DNA of 61,989 nucleotides from Chitinophaga horti. GTDB lineage: Bacteria > Bacteroidota > Bacteroidia > Chitinophagales > Chitinophagaceae. Location of the stretch: contig NZ_CP107006.1 of NCBI RefSeq assembly GCF_022867795.2, forward strand, positions 6,247,501 to 6,309,489, given 5' to 3'. A program made the translations under genes and the position numbers. Below are positions 19,511-29,539 of this stretch, piece after piece. Position 1 is the stretch's first letter, and each line of letters opens with the position of its first letter. The notes under the pieces are model-generated. The model did no database searches, had not been told where the DNA came from, and saw only the letters and a program-made list of their open reading frames with translations.

Positions 19511-20554
19511 ATGCAGTTCATGGGAATAGATTTAGTATTCGTTCTTGAAAAAATATTGCTGATATCTGCCGTACTGGCTGTATCGCTGGTGGTGGCCATG
19601 TATTGCACCTGGGGCGAACGTAAAGTAGCGGGCTGGATACAGGACCGTATTGGTCCCGATCGTGCGGGTCCGCTGGGGTTATTGCAACCGCTCGCGGATG
19701 GTGGTAAACTCTTCTTCAAAGAAGAAATTATCCCTTCGAACGCTAACCGCTTTTTGTTCGTACTGGGTCCGTCCCTGGCGATGCTAACCGCTTGTATGAC
19801 CGGCGCCGTTATTCCCTGGGGAGATGTGCTCACCATTGGTGACATGCAGGTGTCGTTGCAGGTGGCGGACATCAACGTAGGCATTCTTTACATCTTCGGC
19901 GTAGTGAGTTTAGGTGTATATGGAATTATGATCGGCGGCTGGGCGTCCAATAACAAATTCTCCCTGCTGGCGGCCGTTCGCGGTGCTTCGCAGATCATCA
20001 GTTATGAGCTGGCAATGGGTATGTCGCTGATTGCGCTGCTCATGCTTACCCAAACACTGAGCCTGAAGGAGATCGTTGAGCAACAGCGTGAAGGTTACTG
20101 GAACATCGTTTACCAGCCACTGGGCTTTTTACTGTTCCTGATCTGTGCGTTTGCCGAATGTAACCGTGCTCCGTTTGACCTTCCCGAAGCAGAGAACGAA
20201 TTGAACGGTGGTTATCACCTGGAGTATTCGTCGATGAAACTGGGTTTCTTCCTGTTCGCGGAGTATATCAACATGTTTATCAGTTCTGCGCTGATGGCGA
20301 CCCTCTACTTCGGTGGTTACGCCTTCCCATTCATGGACGAGCTGGGGCTGAGCGGCAACGTAGTAACGATACTCGGCATCGTGGCCTTGTTCCTTAAAAC
20401 GTTCGCTTTCATCTTCTTCTTCATGTGGGTAAGATGGACGCTGCCAAGGTTCCGTTACGACCAGCTGATGAAACTGGGTTGGAAAGTACTGATTCCACTG
20501 GCGCTGCTGAATATGTTACTGACAGGTGGATTTATCCTGTGGCAACAGAGCTAA
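19511..20554 (+). CDS. nuoH: NADH-quinone oxidoreductase subunit H
   Basis: A 347-residue membrane subunit (ND1 family) that lines the entrance of the quinone channel. About eight hydrophobic segments are seen. The ERKVAGWIQDRIGPDRAGP loop (after TM1) and AFAECNRAPFDLPEAENEL with GGYHLEYSSMKLGFF are the family signatures. Start ATG 19511 is 7 bp after nuoG. Length is normal. Confidence 0.96.
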   Translation: MQFMGIDLVFVLEKILLISAVLAVSLVVAMYCTWGERKVAGWIQDRIGPDRAGPLGLLQPLADGGKLFFKEEIIPSNANRFLFVLGPSLAMLTACMTGAVIPWGDVLTIGDMQVSLQVADINVGILYIFGVVSLGVYGIMIGGWASNNKFSLLAAVRGASQIISYELAMGMSLIALLMLTQTLSLKEIVEQQREGYWNIVYQPLGFLLFLICAFAECNRAPFDLPEAENELNGGYHLEYSSMKLGFFLFAEYINMFISSALMATLYFGGYAFPFMDELGLSGNVVTILGIVALFLKTFAFIFFFMWVRWTLPRFRYDQLMKLGWKVLIPLALLNMLLTGGFILWQQS

Positions 20555-20608
20555 AATAAATTGAGCAACAACATTGACTGAGAAAGTCATCAATATAAAC
20601 TAATTGAG

Positions 20609-21112
20609 ATGGAAGCATTAACTAACAGGTCGCAGGCAGTAGACAGAAGTCCGATGAACTTCTGGGAAAGACTTTACCTGCCCGCTATTTTCAAAGGTTT
20701 GGGCATTACGTTCAAACACCTGTTCAGGAAAAAGGCAACCGTAAGGTTCCCTGAAGAGAAAAGACAGTTCAGCCCCGTTTTCCGCGGACTGCACATCCTG
20801 AACCGCGATGAAGAAGGACGCGAGCGTTGCACTGCCTGTGGTTTGTGCGCAGTGGCTTGTCCGGCCGAGGCCATTACCATGGAAGCGGCAGAACGTAAGG
20901 AGGGTGAAGAAAACCTGTATCGTGAAGAGAAGTATGCAGCGCGTTATGAGATCAATATGCTGCGTTGCATTTTCTGTGGTTTCTGCGAAGAGGCCTGTCC
21001 GAAAGAGGCGATCTATATGACCGAAACATTTGCGCCGGCGAACTACCAGCGTAAAGGTTTCATTTACGGAAAAGACGATCTGCTGATCCCCGATCCTAAA
21101 GCAAAAGCGTAA
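20609..21112 (+). CDS. nuoI: NADH-quinone oxidoreductase subunit I
   Basis: A 167-residue subunit (23-kDa family) with two ferredoxin-type [4Fe-4S] motifs: Cys74-77-80 plus Cys84 (CTACGLCAVACP) and Cys120-123-126 plus Cys130 (CIFCGFCEEACP). They carry clusters N6a and N6b, which pass electrons to N2. It lies 54 bp after nuoH and 22 bp before nuoJ. Confidence 0.95.
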   Translation: MEALTNRSQAVDRSPMNFWERLYLPAIFKGLGITFKHLFRKKATVRFPEEKRQFSPVFRGLHILNRDEEGRERCTACGLCAVACPAEAITMEAAERKEGEENLYREEKYAARYEINMLRCIFCGFCEEACPKEAIYMTETFAPANYQRKGFIYGKDDLLIPDPKAKA

Positions 21113-21134
21113 CTGAAAATTTATAAGCGAGAAA

Positions 21135-21632
21135 ATGAGTTTACAAGAGATCATTTTTATTGTTCTGTCGATCGTGTCCATCGTGACGGCGCTGGGCGTT
21201 ATCATCAGTAAGAACCCGGTGAATAGTGTGTTATCGCTGATCGTACTGTTCTTTTCCATCACCTGCCACTACATTATGCTGAATGCGCAGTTCCTGGCGA
21301 TCGTGAACTTTATTGTTTACATGGGCGCCATCATGGTACTGTTCCTGTTCGTGATCATGCTGTTAAACCTTAATGCCGAGCTGGAGCCGCAGAAGCGTAA
21401 CTGGCTGAAGTATGCAGGGGCTATCAGCGGTGGTGCGCTGTTGCTGGTGATTACCGGTGTATTACGTTCCGCCAGCATGGCATCGCTCGATATGGAGAAT
21501 GCCAGCGAAATCGGTTTGATCCAGAACCTGGGTCACACATTGTTTTCACAGTACGTGGTGCCGTTCGAGATCAGCAGCATCCTGTTCTTAACCGCCATGG
21601 TAGGTGCTGTGGTACTGGGTAAAAAAGACTAA
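21135..21632 (+). CDS. nuoJ: NADH-quinone oxidoreductase subunit J
   Basis: A 165-residue membrane subunit (ND6 family) with five hydrophobic segments. The FIVYMGAIMVLFLFVIMLLN segment around residue 60 contains the characteristic GAIMVLFLF pi-bulge helix implicated in conformational coupling. Spacing to neighbours is 22 and 24 bp. Length is typical. Confidence 0.94.
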   Translation: MSLQEIIFIVLSIVSIVTALGVIISKNPVNSVLSLIVLFFSITCHYIMLNAQFLAIVNFIVYMGAIMVLFLFVIMLLNLNAELEPQKRNWLKYAGAISGGALLLVITGVLRSASMASLDMENASEIGLIQNLGHTLFSQYVVPFEISSILFLTAMVGAVVLGKKD

Positions 21633-21656
21633 CATTCAATCTAACAGAAACATATT

Positions 21657-21974
21657 ATGCCGGTTCAGTATTACATCTTTTTAAGCATAGCGCTGTTTTG
21701 CATCGGGGTGATGGGCGTGTTGATCCGCAGGAACGCTATCGTCATTTTTATGTGCATTGAGCTGATGCTGAATGCCGTAAACCTCTTGCTGGTGGCTTTT
21801 TCCAAAATGTGGGTGGATGCAGGTCGTATTGATGCGGCAGCTGCACAGTTATTCGTGTTCTTTATCATGGTGGTAGCCGCTGCTGAAGTAACAGTAGGTT
21901 TGGCCGTTATCGTGATGATGTACCGTAACGCACATTCTGTAGACATCAACATATTAAACAGGTTAAAGAACTAA
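21657..21974 (+). CDS. nuoK: NADH-quinone oxidoreductase subunit K
   Basis: A 105-residue three-helix membrane subunit (ND4L family). The conserved IVIFMCIELMLNAVNLLLVAF helix contains the key membrane Glu, and the third helix carries VVAAAEVTVGLAVIV with the second conserved Glu. Both are part of the proton path. Length is the family norm (~100). Confidence 0.95.
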   Translation: MPVQYYIFLSIALFCIGVMGVLIRRNAIVIFMCIELMLNAVNLLLVAFSKMWVDAGRIDAAAAQLFVFFIMVVAAAEVTVGLAVIVMMYRNAHSVDINILNRLKN

Positions 21975-22025
21975 CCCTCACGGGTCTTTACCGTAACTGT
22001 AATTTCGTAATTAGTATTTGAGCAA

Positions 22026-23919
22026 ATGATACATCTTGTTTGGCTGGTTCCTTTACTGCCGCTGTTAGGCTTTCTGATCAATGGGCTGGGAAGGAAAAGT
22101 TTATCCAAATCGTTGGTAGGCATTATTGGTAGCGGCGCTATTATCGCCGGTTTTGTGATCAGCCTGCTCATATTCCTCGACGTGAGAACACCGGGTTTCA
22201 CTACAGAGGTAGTAACCTTGTTCGACTTCATTTCCGTAGGTAGCCTCAGCATTCCGTTTGCTTTCCAGGTGGACCAGCTGAGCGCGTTGTTCCTGCTGAT
22301 CATCACGGGCGTAGGTTCCCTCATTCACATTTATTCCACTTCCTACATGCACGAGGAAAGTAACGAAGGTTTTGCCCGTTACTTCGCTTACCTCAACCTG
22401 TTCGTATTCTCTATGCTGTTGCTGGTGCTGGGCGCCAACTACGTAATGATGTTCATCGGCTGGGAGGGTGTAGGTTTATGTTCTTACCTGTTGATCGGTT
22501 TCTGGTTTAAAAATCCCAGTTACAATAAAGCAGCTAAGAAAGCCTTTGTGATGAACCGCATTGGTGACCTTGGCTTTTTGCTCGGTATTTTCCTGATGAT
22601 CGCCAACTTTGGTTCTGTAACCTTCCCTGAAGTGTTTGCGCAGGCAAAGGAGCTGGGACTGAACAGTGGTGTGCTGATGGCGATCGCCGCCCTGCTGTTT
22701 GTAGGTGCGAGGTAAATCGGCACAGGTACCTTTATACACCTGGCTACCCGATGCGATGGCGGGTCCAACCCCGGTATCGGCCCTGATACACGCGGCGACG
22801 ATGGTTACGGCCGGTATCTATATGGTGGCCCGCAGCAACGTGATTTATTCTTTGTCGCCCTGCGTACAGATGGTAGTGGCTGTTATCGGCCTGGTAACTG
22901 CCCTGCTGGCGGCTTCTATCGCACTGAAACAAAACGATATTAAAAAAGTACTGGCTTACTCCACCGTGAGTCAGCTGGGTTATATGTTCATCGCCCTCGG
23001 CGTTGGCGCTTATACCGCTGCTGTTTTCCACGTGATGACGCACGCATTCTTCAAAGCCCTGTTGTTCCTCGGTTCCGGCAGTGTTATTCACGCGATGGGT
23101 GGCGAGCAGGATATTCGTAAGATGGGTAACCTCAAAAAGTGGATGCCGATTACCAATATCACCTTCCTGATCGGCTGCCTGGCGATTGCCGGTATTCCTG
23201 GTCTGTCGGGCTTCTTCTCTAAAGATGAAATTCTGGCGCATGCATTTGTATCGAACAAGGTGATTTACGCAGGCGCGCTTATCGGCGCACTGATGACCGC
23301 CTTCTACATGTTCCGCCTGTATTATATTACCTTCTGCGGACAGTTCCGCGGCACACACGAGCAGGAACATCACCTGCACGAAAGCCCGGTAGCTATTACT
23401 TTCCCGCTGATTGTACTGGCCATCCTTTCTGTAATTGGTGGTTATGTAGGCATGCCTGCTGCATTCGGCGTACCGAACCTGCTGCAAGGTTACCTGCACC
23501 CGATCTTCGAAGGCGCACACGTAACAGAACATGGTCACTTAAGCCATTCGATGGAATGGATACTGATGGGCATCAGCTCCGGACTGGTGATCGTAACGAT
23601 CCTTTTTGCGCGCAGCAAATTTATTAACTACAAGGACAGCGGTGTGGCTAACACCGGCATCTCTAAAATATTGGAGAACAAATGGTATGTGGATGAATTG
23701 TACGATGCTGTCATCGTAAAGCCACTTATCGCTTTATCCCGTTTCTTCCAGGACGTGATCGAACGTTCGGGTATTGACGGATTGGTGAACGGTGTTGGTA
23801 AAGGCGTAAAATGGAGCGGCCGCCAGGCGAGACTGTTGCAAAACGGTCTGGTAGGCTTCTACATCTTTGCGATGGTATTAGGTATGATCCTCCTGTTAGT
23901 GATCAGTATGTTTTTATAA
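22026..23919 (+). pseudogene. nuoL: NADH-quinone oxidoreductase subunit L, frame broken as given
   Basis: Two adjacent frames together make one NuoL (ND5 family, proton-pumping antiporter-like subunit) of about 631 residues, a normal length. Frame 1 runs from ATG 22026 to ...LLFVGAR-stop at 22715; frame 2 continues from 22711 with GKSAQVPLYTWLPDAMAGPTPVSALIHAATMV. In other NuoL proteins the junction reads GATGKSAQ, so the codon for the residue between Ala and Gly has lost two bases: only A22710 remains of it. No slippery sequence explains it. The rest of the operon is intact. Either a sequencing error or a real recent mutation is possible; the former seems more likely because nuoL is needed for proton pumping. 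Confidence 0.9.
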
Positions 23920-23940
23920 TAGTTGGTAGTAAGATAAATT

Positions 23941-25374
23941 ATGTTGACAGTATTACTAATATTGATCCCTTTGGTAGCAGGCCTGATCGCATTCGGCCTT
24001 AAAGGGACGGGCGCTAAGGTGCTGAGTTTAATTGCTTCCATTGCCACCCTGGCAGTGGGCGTTGGCGCCTGGGCACAGTTCGGGTCGCAGGGGGCGGAGA
24101 GCCTTCGCTTCACGGCTGAATGGATTCCACAGCTGGGCAGCCAGTTTAACGTAGGCGTAGACGGTATGGGCCTTATGTTATGCCTGCTTACCGCCATCTC
24201 TTTCCCGCTGATTTTTATTACCATTTATACCCGTGAATACGAGCAGCCCAATGCCTTTTATGGTTTGATGCTGCTGTCGCAGGCCGGTCTGATGGGCGTG
24301 TTTACCGCTTATGACGCCCTGCTGTTCTACGTGTTCTGGGAGCTGGCGCTGATCCCCGTTTACTTCCTCTGCTCTATGTGGGGTGGTGAGAAAAGGATCG
24401 CCGTTACCTTTAAGTTCTTCATCTACACCTTTATCGGCTCGTTGCTGATGCTGGTGGGACTGATTTACATCTATACACAAACACAGTCGTTCGAGTGGAG
24501 CGCGTTTACCTCGCTCACTATGGCGCAGAATGAGCAGAGCTGGTTGTTCTGGCTGTTCTTCGTTGCCTTTGCGATCAAGATGCCTGTGTTCCCGTTCCAT
24601 ACCTGGCAGCCCGATACTTACGAGCAGTCGCCTACACCGGTAACAATGGTGCTTTCGGGCATCATGGTGAAGATGGGCCTGTTCGGTGTGGTGCGCTGGC
24701 TGTTGCCGGTATTACCACTCGGCGCGTACATGTGGGCGGAAGTAGCCATGGTACTGTCGATTATCGGCATCATCTACGCTTCCTGCATAGCGATGCTGCA
24801 GCAGGACATCAAAAAACTGATCGCTTATTCTTCTATCGCACACATCGGTCTCATGGCGGCGGCAATTTTCGCTAACAACGAACAGAGCCTCCAGGGCATG
24901 CAGGTGCAGATGTTTAACCACGGTATCAACATCATCGGCCTCTGGATCATCGTAGAGATCATCCAGCAAAGATTACATATCAAGAACCTGAACGAAATGG
25001 GCGGCATTGCCACGGTAGCACCACGTATGGCGATCTTCCTGGTGGTGATCAGCTTCGCGAATATCGCGCTGCCGCTTACCAACGGTTTTATTGGCGAGTT
25101 CCTGATGTTCAGCGGCCTGTTCCAGTATAACGTTTGGTTCGCCGCCGTAGCCTGTCTCGGTATCATCCTTTCCGCCGTGTACACACTCAACATGGTGCAG
25201 AAAGTGATTTTCGGCGAAGCGAATACCCTTACCGGTACCTTCACCGATCTTAAAGCCGGCGAAACATTCTCCCTGACCGTGATCGTGGCCATCATCCTGG
25301 TGCTGGGCGTATATCCTAAACCGCTGCTGGAACTGGTATCGCAGACAACCGTTTGGCTCGATAAAGTGATTTGA
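23941..25374 (+). CDS. nuoM: NADH-quinone oxidoreductase subunit M
   Basis: A 477-residue antiporter-like proton-pumping subunit (ND4 family) with about 13-14 hydrophobic segments. GVDGMGLMLCLLTA, the ELALIPVYFL segment with the key TM5 Glu, the KMPVFPFHTWQPDTYEQSPTP loop with the conserved TM7 Lys, and the KKLIAYSSIAHIGLM motif with the TM12 Lys are all present. It is 21 bp after nuoL. Confidence 0.96.
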   Translation: MLTVLLILIPLVAGLIAFGLKGTGAKVLSLIASIATLAVGVGAWAQFGSQGAESLRFTAEWIPQLGSQFNVGVDGMGLMLCLLTAISFPLIFITIYTREYEQPNAFYGLMLLSQAGLMGVFTAYDALLFYVFWELALIPVYFLCSMWGGEKRIAVTFKFFIYTFIGSLLMLVGLIYIYTQTQSFEWSAFTSLTMAQNEQSWLFWLFFVAFAIKMPVFPFHTWQPDTYEQSPTPVTMVLSGIMVKMGLFGVVRWLLPVLPLGAYMWAEVAMVLSIIGIIYASCIAMLQQDIKKLIAYSSIAHIGLMAAAIFANNEQSLQGMQVQMFNHGINIIGLWIIVEIIQQRLHIKNLNEMGGIATVAPRMAIFLVVISFANIALPLTNGFIGEFLMFSGLFQYNVWFAAVACLGIILSAVYTLNMVQKVIFGEANTLTGTFTDLKAGETFSLTVIVAIILVLGVYPKPLLELVSQTTVWLDKVI

Positions 25375-25421
25375 TATTAGTTGATAAAGAACATACTAAA
25401 AGGATTTCGTAACGCAAGAAT

Positions 25422-26786
25422 ATGAACGCATTAATCTCTTCTGCTCTGTTTGGTGTTTGCCTGATGTTTATCGGGTTAGTTGTAAAGAACAAGCAAAGCA
25501 TTAAATATTTTGCCATCCTCGGCGCAGCTATGTCCTTCGGGGCTAACCTGCTGGATTGCTACAACGTGGGCACCACCCTTTATGGCATGATCGAAGTGAG
25601 CAGCTTCTCCGTAGTATTCAACGGCGTGGCTATCGGCGCTACGATGTTGTACTTCCTCCTTTGCGGCAGCTCGTTCGAGAAAGTAGGTGAGCACGTAGCC
25701 GATTACTTTGCGCTGATGTTTTTTATCCTGGCGGGTATTACCATCGCCTCTTCTTTCAGCAACCTGTTGATGTTGTTCCTGGCGATCGAGATCATCTCCA
25801 TCCCACAATACATCCTCGCAGGGGCCGATAAAAGGAACCAAAAGAGTAACGAAGCATCTTTAAAATACTTCCTGATGGGCTCCTTCTCCACCGGCATTTT
25901 GCTGATGGGTATCGCGCTTATCTACGGTGCCGCCGGCAGCTTCAACCTCGCTGAAATTGGTCTGGGTACCGGCGAACTGCATCCATTGTCGCTTTGCGGT
26001 ATTATGCTGATGGCTTTCGCCCTTTCCTTTAAAGTGTCTGCCGCTCCCTTCCACTTCTGGACGCCTGATGTGTACGATGGCTCACCTACCGTATTCACTG
26101 CATTCATGGCCACCGTGGTAAAAGCGGGTAGCTTCGTCGCCTTCGCCCGTCTGTTCCACACTGCGTTTGCAGGAGGTTCCATCAGCGAACACTGGGGACT
26201 CATCATCGCGATCATCACCGCACTCACCCTGCTGATCGGTAACATTACCGCCGTATTCCAGCAGAGCGTGAAACGTATGCTGGCTTACTCCAGCATCGCG
26301 CAGGCAGGCTTTATGCTGTTTGCTGTAGTTGCGATGAACGAAACCGCTACCCAGGGTATTATCCTGTATGCAGCGGCATATAGTGTTGCGAGCATCGGCA
26401 TCTTCGCCGTACTGCTGAAGCTGGGCGACTATACACTCGATGGCTTTAATGGCCTGGCTAAGTCTCAGCCGCTCATGGCTTTCGCTACTACCGTATTCCT
26501 GATGTCGCTGGCAGGCATCCCGCTTACCGCCGGCTTCTTTGCTAAATACTTCGTACTGGCTGCGGCTATCCAGCAAGGCGGTTTATTATGGCTGGTGATC
26601 CTCGCCGTATTGTGTGCTGCGGTAAGCGTGTACTACTACTTCCGCGTGATCATGGCCATGTACTTCAAATCAGGTACACCGCAGATCACCGAGCCAAGTG
26701 GCGGCTTTAAAGCCGGACTGGTACTGGCTGTGGCGATCGTAATCGTATTGGGTGTATATCCCAACCTGCTGCTTAACCTGTTATAA
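25422..26786 (+). CDS. nuoN: NADH-quinone oxidoreductase subunit N
   Basis: A 454-residue antiporter-like subunit (ND2 family), last gene of the operon. Signatures are AIEIISIPQYILAG, the KVSAAPFHFWTPDVYDGSPT loop and VKRMLAYSSIAQAGFML. About 13-14 membrane segments are expected. A terminator hairpin follows within 20-55 bp of the stop. Length is typical. Confidence 0.95.
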   Translation: MNALISSALFGVCLMFIGLVVKNKQSIKYFAILGAAMSFGANLLDCYNVGTTLYGMIEVSSFSVVFNGVAIGATMLYFLLCGSSFEKVGEHVADYFALMFFILAGITIASSFSNLLMLFLAIEIISIPQYILAGADKRNQKSNEASLKYFLMGSFSTGILLMGIALIYGAAGSFNLAEIGLGTGELHPLSLCGIMLMAFALSFKVSAAPFHFWTPDVYDGSPTVFTAFMATVVKAGSFVAFARLFHTAFAGGSISEHWGLIIAIITALTLLIGNITAVFQQSVKRMLAYSSIAQAGFMLFAVVAMNETATQGIILYAAAYSVASIGIFAVLLKLGDYTLDGFNGLAKSQPLMAFATTVFLMSLAGIPLTAGFFAKYFVLAAAIQQGGLLWLVILAVLCAAVSVYYYFRVIMAMYFKSGTPQITEPSGGFKAGLVLAVAIVIVLGVYPNLLLNLL

Positions 26787-26804
26787 TAGAAACACATTGA
26801 TAGT

Positions 26805-26839
26805 AAAAAGAGGGATGCCTGCAGGTATCCCTCTTTTTA
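26805..26839 (+). terminator. Terminator of the nuo operon
   Basis: Stem AAAAAGAGGGAT / ATCCCTCTTTTT with a 10-nt loop. The A and T runs on both sides would let it work in either direction. Confidence 0.88.
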
Positions 26840-26896
26840 TTTGTACGGGTAAGCATCCTGACCGAATTATCTTAACTTTAGGGTAACCCGCTTTTT

Positions 26897-28174
26897 ATGA
26901 AATTCTTGGACACGTTTTATCTTGCACTCCGTTCCGTATTGGGTAACCGCCTGCGCACCTTTTTAACGGTGGCGATCATCGCTTTGGGCATCATGGCCCT
27001 GGTAGGCATCTTTACGGCAATTGAGAGCATTAAGTCCAGTATTTACGGCAGCTTTGCCAGCATGGGCGCTAACGGCTTCACCATCCGCAACCGCGAAATG
27101 ATTGTTCGCATCGGCGGGGGAGGTGGTGCTACCAAAGGCACTAACACCACCCGCAGGCGTATCAAAACCTCCAACCGCAATAAAGTGATCCGTTACGAAG
27201 AGGCCATGGCCTTTAAGGAACGTTTTGCTTTTCCATCGATGGTGACGGTATCGTTCCGTGCGGGAGGTGGTATCACGGTGTATAGGGGACAACGAAAAAC
27301 GAATCCGACGGTGAACGTAATGGGCGGCGATGAAAACTACCTTCGCTTTTCCGGGTACGATTTGCAGATGGGCCGCGACTTCAATACACTCGATATGCAA
27401 TCCGCCCGCAACGTAGCCATACTTGGGATGGACGTGGCCAAGAAGCTGTACGGCGAAGACCTGAAAGATGTGGAGAACAGCACCGTGCGCGTAGGTAATG
27501 TGCGTTACCGCGTGATAGGGGTGCTGAAGGCAAAGGGCAGCAGTGGATTTATGAGTGCAGATAACGTGGTGCTTACCACCGTGGCCAATACCCGGCGCGT
27601 GTTCATTCGTCCGAATGCATCCTACAACATTGGCGTAAACGTGAACAACATCAGCCAGATCGACGTGGCGATGGGCGAGGCCACGGGCCTCATGCGCATC
27701 ATCCGTAAATTGTCGCTCGATGAAGAAAATAACTTCTACCTCAGTAAAAGCGATAGCCTGGCAGAGATCCTGTTCAAAAGTTTAAGCAACGTGACTTATG
27801 CCGCCATCCTCATCGGTTTTATCACCCTGTTCGGTTCTTCTATCGGGTTGATGAATATTATGCTGGTAGCTGTAGCAGAGCGTACCCGCGAGATCGGCGT
27901 TACAAAGGCATTAGGGGCTACATCCTCCACCATTCGTATGCAATTCCTGCTGGAGGCGGTAGTGATCAGTGTGATGGGCGGCCTGTTCGGCGTCATCCTT
28001 GGTATGCTGGTGGGCAACCTCGTGTCGTTACTCTTAGGCAGTTCCTTCATCATTCCCTGGTTATGGATCACGCTGGGCATATTACTTTGTGCCACGGTAG
28101 GACTCATCTCCGGGTTATATCCCGCATTAAAGGCCTCGCGCCTCGACCCGATCGTGGCACTGCGCTACGAGTAA
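26897..28174 (+). CDS. FtsX-like (MacB-type) ABC transporter permease
   Basis: A 425-residue permease with one N-terminal membrane segment (about 20-42, after NRLRTFLTVAII), a MacB-type periplasmic domain (about 45-280) rich in Gly, and three C-terminal membrane segments with the FtsX signature (VAERTREIGVTKALGATSSTIRMQFLLEAVVIS, broken here as ERTREIGVTKALGA then LLEAV). Such permeases work with a cytoplasmic ATPase of the LolD/MacB type; none is encoded next to it. Substrate unknown: lipoproteins, peptides or drugs are possible. The next gene begins 11 bp after the stop, so they may be co-transcribed. Confidence 0.85.
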   Translation: MKFLDTFYLALRSVLGNRLRTFLTVAIIALGIMALVGIFTAIESIKSSIYGSFASMGANGFTIRNREMIVRIGGGGGATKGTNTTRRRIKTSNRNKVIRYEEAMAFKERFAFPSMVTVSFRAGGGITVYRGQRKTNPTVNVMGGDENYLRFSGYDLQMGRDFNTLDMQSARNVAILGMDVAKKLYGEDLKDVENSTVRVGNVRYRVIGVLKAKGSSGFMSADNVVLTTVANTRRVFIRPNASYNIGVNVNNISQIDVAMGEATGLMRIIRKLSLDEENNFYLSKSDSLAEILFKSLSNVTYAAILIGFITLFGSSIGLMNIMLVAVAERTREIGVTKALGATSSTIRMQFLLEAVVISVMGGLFGVILGMLVGNLVSLLLGSSFIIPWLWITLGILLCATVGLISGLYPALKASRLDPIVALRYE

Positions 28175-28185
28175 TTTACACGACT

Positions 28186-29484
28186 ATGCTGGACTTACAA
28201 AGTTTGGGCGACCTGGGCATATTTGACCAGCTGCATCCCGATCGCGCCTTGTTTAAACTGATCGACCATACCCGTACCGATAATGGTATGGAGCGGCTGA
28301 AACAGCGGCTGAAAGAGCCGATCAGCGACCGGGACAAACTGCTGCAAACACAGGCGGCCATCCGTTACATACAAGAGCGGATCGATAAGTTTAACCTGCC
28401 ACTGTCCAACGACGATGTATACTACCTCGAGAAATATTTAGAGTCCAGTGTGGTGCCGGTCGACGTGAGCAACAAGGTGAAACGCACCATGCAGATCATG
28501 AGCAGGCAGCTGACCGACAAGAGCAATTACTATTACATTGTTGGTGCCGCTAAACGCGCTATCTACTTCCTGTACGGCATGCAGCAGTTCGTGGAAGGTG
28601 TACAGTCCGAAGAGGTGCCGCCTGTCCTTAAAGTACTGCTCGACAGCATGGCAGCCACTATCGGTGAGTTCGATCTTCACCAGTTAAAGCTCGACGACGA
28701 GATCAGCGAAACCGAGTTGTTCGTTTTCGACCATGCCTTGCGCGCGACACACAAACCCAAAGCAGCCGCCTTCCTCGAAACCCTGTACGAGCTGGATGCC
28801 CTGTACTCCCTCGCTAAATTCAGTCAGCGTTACCACCTTAGTTTTCCTGAAATAACAGCGGATGAGTGCCGGCTGAAAGGGTTGTATCACTTGCAGGTGC
28901 GCAAGCCTGTGCCGAACGATATCGACTTCAGCGAGGCGCATTGTTTATTCCTGACAGGCGCCAATATGACTGGCAAATCCACCCTTATCCGCGCCATTTG
29001 CCTGGCCGTATACTTTGCTCACCTTGGCATAGGCGTGCCTGCCAGCGAAGCCAAAATCCCCTTATTCGCGGATATCGTGATCGCCATTAATAAAACCGAC
29101 GATCTGCAGCGGGGCTACAGCCATTTTATGAGTGAGATCAAACGCGTGAAACTGGCAGTAGAGAAAGTAAATGCCGGTCGTAAAGTGTTCGCTGTCTTCG
29201 ACGAACTATTCTCCGGTACCAACACCGAAGACGCCGCCGCGTGTTTAAGCATCGTACTGAACGGTATGGCTAAACGACATAATGGCTATTTCATATTTAC
29301 CTCGCACCTGGCTGCTATCCTCGACGAGCTGCCGCAGATGACACATGTGCAGCGCCGTTATTTGGAGGTATTGCATGAAGGCGAAGATGTTGTTTGTACT
29401 TATCGCTTAAAAGAAGGCGTAGCGCGCGATCGCATTGGGTTGTATACGTTGCGCAAGGAGGGGTTGGAGGAGTTGTTGAAATAA
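28186..29484 (+). CDS. MutS-family ATPase lacking the mismatch-recognition domain
   Basis: A 432-residue protein of the MutS superfamily. An N-terminal helical core/clamp region (1-240) precedes the ATPase domain with Walker A TGANMTGKST (257-266), the signature YSHFMSEIKR (311-320) and Walker B VFAVFDELFSGTN (334-346). It lacks the N-terminal mismatch-binding and connector domains of MutS, and has no Smr nuclease domain, so it is not MutS1 or MutS2 proper. Its role is unclear; DNA-junction processing or recombination is a guess from the family. Start ATG 28186 is chosen because upstream codons overlap the permease gene. A terminator follows. Confidence 0.85.
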   Translation: MLDLQSLGDLGIFDQLHPDRALFKLIDHTRTDNGMERLKQRLKEPISDRDKLLQTQAAIRYIQERIDKFNLPLSNDDVYYLEKYLESSVVPVDVSNKVKRTMQIMSRQLTDKSNYYYIVGAAKRAIYFLYGMQQFVEGVQSEEVPPVLKVLLDSMAATIGEFDLHQLKLDDEISETELFVFDHALRATHKPKAAAFLETLYELDALYSLAKFSQRYHLSFPEITADECRLKGLYHLQVRKPVPNDIDFSEAHCLFLTGANMTGKSTLIRAICLAVYFAHLGIGVPASEAKIPLFADIVIAINKTDDLQRGYSHFMSEIKRVKLAVEKVNAGRKVFAVFDELFSGTNTEDAAACLSIVLNGMAKRHNGYFIFTSHLAAILDELPQMTHVQRRYLEVLHEGEDVVCTYRLKEGVARDRIGLYTLRKEGLEELLK

Positions 29485-29490
29485 AAAAAA

Positions 29491-29522
29491 CAGGCCATCT
29501 CTACGAGACGGCCTGCTTCCAA
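29491..29522. terminator. Terminator between the MutS-like gene and rplI
   Basis: CAGGCC / GGCCTG stem extended by GTCTC/GAGA(T). On the minus strand it is followed by eight T, so it ends the rpsF-rpsR-rplI operon; on the plus strand the tail is weak. Confidence 0.75.
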
Positions 29523-29539
29523 ATGTTGTATAGAGTGGA

